A DNA stretch of 64,000 nt from Alphaproteobacteria bacterium (lineage in GTDB: Bacteria > Planctomycetota > Phycisphaerae > UBA1845): NCBI GenBank assembly GCA_028285105.1, contig JANQQE010000011.1, positions 447,856-511,855 of the forward strand, written 5' to 3'. Positions 59,905 to 64,000 of this stretch are shown in pieces. The stretch's first letter is position 1; every line of letters starts with the position of its first letter. Made by a program: the position numbers and the translations under genes. Below the pieces are notes generated by a model. That model was not told the origin of the DNA and did no database searches. It was given only the letters and a program-made list of their open reading frames with translations.

Positions 59905-61494
59905 CTAACGAATGCCAACAGGTGCGTGCGGTTTGTTTTGCTCCAACCCGTAAGCTCCTTCGCCTTCAGCCTCCCACCACGCCATGATGGCTTTGCACGC
60001 ACGGGCGCGATCGTAAGTATCGGAATCTTCGTTCATGCCAAATCCCAGACCGGTGGCCTTTTGAATTGCGTAAATGGCCATGTCCAGAATCGGAGGGAAG
60101 GCATGCCGCGGTGCAGGGGTCGCGAGCAAGTCGGTCCATTCATCCCGCATCGCATCGATCACGGCAATCTGAATGGGAACAGCCATTCGCGCACGGTGGT
60201 CTTTTGCTGCCCGCATGGATTCGACGATCATCTGAATCATGCTGTCCGACACGCGATCATTCCTATGGGCGGCTTGATGCACCACGCTGACAAGCAATTG
60301 AAAATCGCGCGTTTCACCGAAGTTGGCGATCAGCGTCACCATATCCCGTTCAAGCCGCTCACCCTCGGCGAACAGTCGATGATAGTGATCCAAGGGCTTC
60401 CGCGAACCAGCCCGCAGCATACGGTTGGCCACTTGCGATTTGTTGACGAACGAGTTCGCGTATTTTGCCTGGTCGTATGCTATTTGCAGATGTTCGACGG
60501 CGATATCGAATCGACGAAGTGTCATCCAATGGTGAAACAGCGCAAGCTGTTCCGAGCTCGATTCAAGTCGTTCGCGTGTGGTTTGACCATAGGCCTTTTG
60601 AAGATACGACAAAGCCAGCTCATTCTCACCGCGAGCGATCAGTGTATCGATCATTGAAATCCGCAGTTCTTCCGGACTGTTTTCGATTTGCCAGATGATC
60701 GCTTCCGAGGGTCCCATCGACACGGTCGCGGCGCGCCATTTGCGGACCGATCTGATCAATCGAGCCCGATCGTCCGACGACCATTCGGAAATCAATGCCT
60801 CGGAGTAACCCCCTTTTCGAAAGTTACAACCGCTCAATCCCTCTATTAGCGACAACGCCACATCGCACACGCGGGCAACGATGGGTCGTTGGTAACCGTC
60901 ATCCCCCCTTGTGCCCACGCTCCGAGTGACCCGTGTGTCGTCAAGACACTCGACCAACTCATCGATGACTGCGGCGCCGCGCCCAAAAAGAATCATCGCA
61001 GGATCGGGATGAAACGAGACAGTCACTTTCGAATAGTAATCCCAGGCGAATTGTTCGATTGATTCATAATAGGCGGTGGGCACGATCACAAGTCGATGAA
61101 ACATCGTTGACCTGGGCAGTGCTGCGATCAAGTTTGCGGTGTCGGTCTCGACGTCGATATTGTCTTTGGGCGGTGGAGACTTGATGACGGCGTCGATGCT
61201 GGTAAGCAGTTGCTGGCATCGCCCGACATATTCGGAATGCTGGTTTTTTTCGATTGCGATATAGAGATCGGTGGCCAGCGCTTCCCACGGTTCGTGATTC
61301 TTGATCCGCTGGGCAACACTGTCCCACGCATCGAGCAGTTCCCGGTCTTGCTCTTCTCGAGACCGCGACTCTGGCACACTCGGTGACACCTGAGCAACAA
61401 GCAGTCCCTGCCCAGTCGTCAAGCCCGCCAGCAACGCAGCCATGACACGGAGGAACACTATGCTCGAACGATTTTTTTGCGTCCCTTCTTGCAT
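59905..61494 (-). CDS. Secreted helical-repeat protein, unknown function
   Basis: About 529 residues from an ATG that overlaps the dehydrogenase gene by 37 bp. A signal peptide (FLRVMAALLAGLTTGQGLLVA) is followed by long helical repeats resembling TPR/HEAT (RLIRSVRKWRAATVSMGPSE; LRISMIDTLIARGENELALSYLQKAYGQ; LLVSVVHQAAHRND). No catalytic motif. A second ATG at 61443 would shorten the signal peptide to start MAALLAG. Linked to the UDP-sugar dehydrogenase by overlap, so perhaps part of the polysaccharide set; function unknown. Confidence 0.7.
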   Translation of the reverse strand: MQEGTQKNRSSIVFLRVMAALLAGLTTGQGLLVAQVSPSVPESRSREEQDRELLDAWDSVAQRIKNHEPWEALATDLYIAIEKNQHSEYVGRCQQLLTSIDAVIKSPPPKDNIDVETDTANLIAALPRSTMFHRLVIVPTAYYESIEQFAWDYYSKVTVSFHPDPAMILFGRGAAVIDELVECLDDTRVTRSVGTRGDDGYQRPIVARVCDVALSLIEGLSGCNFRKGGYSEALISEWSSDDRARLIRSVRKWRAATVSMGPSEAIIWQIENSPEELRISMIDTLIARGENELALSYLQKAYGQTTRERLESSSEQLALFHHWMTLRRFDIAVEHLQIAYDQAKYANSFVNKSQVANRMLRAGSRKPLDHYHRLFAEGERLERDMVTLIANFGETRDFQLLVSVVHQAAHRNDRVSDSMIQMIVESMRAAKDHRARMAVPIQIAVIDAMRDEWTDLLATPAPRHAFPPILDMAIYAIQKATGLGFGMNEDSDTYDRARACKAIMAWWEAEGEGAYGLEQNKPHAPVGIR

Positions 61495-62777
61495 GATGCC
61501 GTCGCGTTTCGCGTATCGATGACCAACTTCGAATGATCGACCACCCACTGGTAGTCGTATGCGCTGTGGTCGGTTGCAATCAATACTGCATCGTATGACT
61601 TGAGCATCGATTCTGACAACGGTTTGCTCTTCATTTTCAGATCGTGTTCGCGCTGCTGATGCGTACGTGGAACATGCGGATCGTTGTAATCGACCTTGGC
61701 CCCCTGCTCTTTCAGCAATTCGATCAACTCGATCGAGGGCGATTCACGAATATCATCTACATCCTTTTTATAGGCCAATCCGAGCACAAGAATCTTCGAC
61801 CCGTTGATCGCCTTTTTGACTTTGTTCAACGCAAGAGCCACCCGGCTGATGACGTAGTGCGGCATCTCGGTATTGATCTCGCCCGCCAATTCGATGAATT
61901 GCGTGGACATGCCATATTCGCGGGCTTTCCAGGTCAGATAGAAAGGATCGATCGGAATACAATGCCCCCCCAATCCTGGACCGGGATAAAACGCCTGATA
62001 CCCGAATGGTTTGGTGGCGGCTGCATCGACGACTTCCCACACGTTGATCCCCATGCGATCGAGCAGCACTTTCATCTCGTTGATCAGGGCGATGTTCACG
62101 GAACGATAAACGTTTTCGAGAATTTTTGCGGCTTCTGCGACTTCGCAACTTGAGACCGGGACGATCGTTTCAAGGGCAGCATCATACAGTGCTTTGGCAA
62201 CCGCAATGCTCTTGGGTCCGTAACCGCCAACGAGTTTCGGGATCGTCGTCGTGTTGTGCGACTTGCGGCCGGGGTCTTCACGTTCCGGCGAGTAAGCGAG
62301 ATAAAAATCCTTCTCGGGTTTTAAGCCGCTTTTTTCGAGGATCGGCAGCATCAATTCGCGCGTGGTACCCGGATACGTCGTACTCTCGAGGCAGACCAAT
62401 TGATCTTTGCGCAGGTACTTCGCCACCATCTCGCAGGTGCTGGCCACGTACGTCATGTCCGGTTCGCGCATTTTCGTCAGCGGGGTCGGCACACAGATAA
62501 TGATGGCGTCCACTTTTGAAATGCTGGCAAACCGATCTGTCGCGGAAAACTTCTCCTTCTTGATGGCCTCTTTGAGAAACCCGGAAGGGATATGCTTGAT
62601 GTAACTCTTTCCAGCGTTTAGCTGCGTGATCTTCTTAGGGTCAACGTCGAACCCGACCACCTTGAAACCGGCTTCGTAAAATGATCGCGACAGGGGCAAA
62701 CCGACATAACCCATACCCACAATGCCAACGACGGCTTTTCGATCCTTAATGCGACGTATCTGGTCTGTGTGAGGCAC
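61458..62777 (-). CDS. wbpA: UDP-N-acetyl-D-glucosamine/galactosamine 6-dehydrogenase (WbpA-type)
   Basis: 439 residues from a GTG with GGAG 9 nt upstream; a TTG 15 nt earlier lacks this. The NAD domain GIVGMGYVGLPLSRSF, IIICVPTPLTK, LESTTYPGTTREL, and the catalytic cysteine in GPGLGGHCIPIDPFYLTWKA are complete, followed by VLGLAYKKDVDDIRESPSIELI. It oxidises UDP-HexNAc to the uronic acid, as in O-antigen or capsule synthesis. The divergent aminotransferase gene fits a UDP-diamino-uronate route (WbpA-WbpE-like). Confidence 0.93.
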   Translation of the reverse strand: MPHTDQIRRIKDRKAVVGIVGMGYVGLPLSRSFYEAGFKVVGFDVDPKKITQLNAGKSYIKHIPSGFLKEAIKKEKFSATDRFASISKVDAIIICVPTPLTKMREPDMTYVASTCEMVAKYLRKDQLVCLESTTYPGTTRELMLPILEKSGLKPEKDFYLAYSPEREDPGRKSHNTTTIPKLVGGYGPKSIAVAKALYDAALETIVPVSSCEVAEAAKILENVYRSVNIALINEMKVLLDRMGINVWEVVDAAATKPFGYQAFYPGPGLGGHCIPIDPFYLTWKAREYGMSTQFIELAGEINTEMPHYVISRVALALNKVKKAINGSKILVLGLAYKKDVDDIRESPSIELIELLKEQGAKVDYNDPHVPRTHQQREHDLKMKSKPLSESMLKSYDAVLIATDHSAYDYQWVVDHSKLVIDTRNATASCKKGRKKIVRA

Positions 62778-62851
62778 GTCATTATTCTCCAAGAGCGATG
62801 GTCAATACCAGAAAGTTTCGACCTCGTTGATTCGGTGCGAAACGAGCGGTC

Positions 62852-62879
62852 ATCATAGAATCCGCCTGTATTCCTGCAA
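62852..62879 (-). promoter_or_regulatory. Sigma70 promoter of the wbpA-type gene
   Basis: On the minus strand TTGCAG and TATGAT are separated by 16 bp. About 75 nt lie between the -10 and the GTG. Confidence 0.55.
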
Positions 62880-62888
62880 GCGGCTGCA

Positions 62889-62918
62889 TTGCGACGCGGG
62901 CGGGATGTCTGCTATCAT
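62889..62918 (+). promoter_or_regulatory. Possible promoter of the DegT aminotransferase gene
   Basis: TTGCGA and TATCAT with an 18-bp spacer sit back to back with the wbpA promoter in the 315-bp divergent gap. The leader would be about 170 nt. No other feature is evident in the gap. Confidence 0.42.
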
Positions 62919-63092
62919 TCTCCCTCGCCGATGGCCTTAAGATCGGCAAGTTTCGCCGCCCAAGACAGCCAACTCTGAATCGCCACTTGATGCAATAAAG
63001 ACGCGGTTCCTGACGAACCGGACAAGCACCTTGGGCGTATCGTCAGCGATGAATCGTGAGTCGTAAGAGCTTTTCTGGAGCCAACAGATCGC

Positions 63093-64000
63093 ATGAGTCA
63101 ACCCAATCACCCCATCGCCCTCGCCAGGCCCGATATTTCGCAGCAGGAAATCGACGCCGTCGTCAAGGTACTCAAGACCCCCAACCTTTCGATTGGGCCA
63201 AAGGTCACGGAATTCGAAGAGAAGTTTGCCGCTCAATGCAGAACCAAATACGCGGTTGCCTGCAACAGCGGAACCAGTGCGCTGCACCTGACGCTCTTGG
63301 GGATGGGTGTCGGTCCGGACGATGAAGTCATCACGACACCGTTTTCGTTCATCGCGTCCTCAAACTGCATCATGTTTGTTGGGGCCACGCCGAAATTCGC
63401 CGACATCGATCCGGATACCTGGTGTCTTGATCCCAAGAAAACGGAAGATGCGATTAGCAAGAAAACCAAAGCCATGATTCCCGTCGATGTTTTTGGCATC
63501 ACCCCCGATATGAATGCTTTTATGTCGATCGCGCAGTCGCGAAGACTTCGCGTCATCGAAGACTCGTGCGAAGCACTGGGAACAACCTTTCAAGGCCGAC
63601 CGGCCGGCTCACTGGGCGATGCCGGTGTGTTTGGCTTCTATCCGAACAAGCAGATCACAACTGGCGAAGGCGGGATGGTCGTCACGGACGACGACGCCAT
63701 TGCAGAAATCGCGCAGTCGGTTCGCAATCAGGGGCGTGGCAGCGGTGCAAGTTGGCTGGCCCATGAACGACTCGGTTACAACTTTCGCCTCAGCGATATC
63801 AACTGCGCGATCGGGTGCGTCCAACTCGAACGTCTGAACGAAATCCTGACGAAACGCGCCGCAGTGGCAGAACTGTACGATGATCGGCTGGTCGGTGAGG
63901 ATCGCCTGACGACTCAATTGGTCACCCCAGGCTGCCACAAGAGTTGGTTTGTCTACGTGGTTCGACTTCGCGACGGATATACGCCTGAAAACCGTGATCG
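63093..64000 (+). CDS. DegT/DnrJ/EryC1 (WecE-like) sugar aminotransferase, 3' end cut
   Basis: The ATG has GGAG 12 nt upstream and the frame runs open to the window end, 302 residues so far. PLP-aminotransferase features: IALARPDISQQEIDAVVKVL, CNSGTSALHLTLLGMGVG, TTPFSFIASSNCI, VIEDSCEALGT, the lysine in GFYPNKQITTGEGGM and YNFRLSDINCAIG. It would transaminate a keto-sugar nucleotide. Being divergent from a UDP-sugar dehydrogenase fits a WbpE-like step for a UDP-diaminohexuronate, the start of a surface-glycan cluster continuing beyond the window. Confidence 0.93.
   Translation, partial: MSQPNHPIALARPDISQQEIDAVVKVLKTPNLSIGPKVTEFEEKFAAQCRTKYAVACNSGTSALHLTLLGMGVGPDDEVITTPFSFIASSNCIMFVGATPKFADIDPDTWCLDPKKTEDAISKKTKAMIPVDVFGITPDMNAFMSIAQSRRLRVIEDSCEALGTTFQGRPAGSLGDAGVFGFYPNKQITTGEGGMVVTDDDAIAEIAQSVRNQGRGSGASWLAHERLGYNFRLSDINCAIGCVQLERLNEILTKRAAVAELYDDRLVGEDRLTTQLVTPGCHKSWFVYVVRLRDGYTPENRD

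Overview
The window looks like chromosome of a Gram-negative member of the Planctomycetota, probably Phycisphaerae-like (inference). Supporting traits are: short dockerin/EF-hand-like calcium motifs on secreted proteins (subtilase, alpha/beta hydrolase, a BlaR1-type protease); a BlaI/BlaR1 pair; a long Bat/MoxR operon; and genes for an LPS-bearing outer membrane (LptD, heptosyltransferase, GmhB, LPS-kinase-like protein). Coding density is high and genes sit in overlapping same-strand runs. No CRISPR array, phage, transposase or rRNA was seen.

Layout. 0-15 kb (mostly minus): partial GHL10-type glycoside hydrolase; blaI-blaR1 with its own promoter/operator and terminator; a DUF3592 membrane protein; a PLP decarboxylase; tRNA-Arg(CCT) on plus; a large secreted subtilase; secreted and membrane proteins; an SDR dehydrogenase. 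15.3-19.9 kb (plus): pheS-pheT and a lipoprotein esterase. 19.9-25.1 kb (minus): LptD and an RND/MMPL exporter. 25.4-31.8 kb (plus): a Maf-like DUF115 protein coupled to a radical-SAM-like SPASM protein that lacks the cluster cysteines, then an Hsp70-like ATPase overlapping a J-like/double-FHA protein. 31.8-42.0 kb (minus): nine Bat/MoxR genes, including an embedded parvulin-type PPIase. 42.3-49.1 kb (minus): a REC-PAS-GAF-REC regulator, then a cell-envelope set (plsY, GT4, LPS-kinase-like, GT9, GmhB) interrupted by a REP-like palindrome. 49.2-58.0 kb (minus): cysH, sulfite reductase and tetrapyrrole genes (hemA, cbiX-hemC, cobA-hemD, hemB), the last five joined by start/stop overlaps. 58-59.3 kb is a sparse stretch with two terminators and candidate small genes. 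59.3-64 kb: purE, a secreted helical protein, a WbpA-type UDP-sugar dehydrogenase and, divergently, a DegT aminotransferase cut by the window end.

How it fits together. cysH and sulfite reductase reduce sulfate-derived sulfur and need siroheme, and the coupled hem/cob genes make the tetrapyrrole for it. The most unusual part is the CbiX-HemC fusion, whose HemC half has no cysteine where the dipyrromethane cofactor is normally anchored. Other candidates for new biology are the cysteine-less radical-SAM/SPASM protein coupled to DUF115, and the Hsp70 paired with an FHA protein that carries a J-like domain without HPD.
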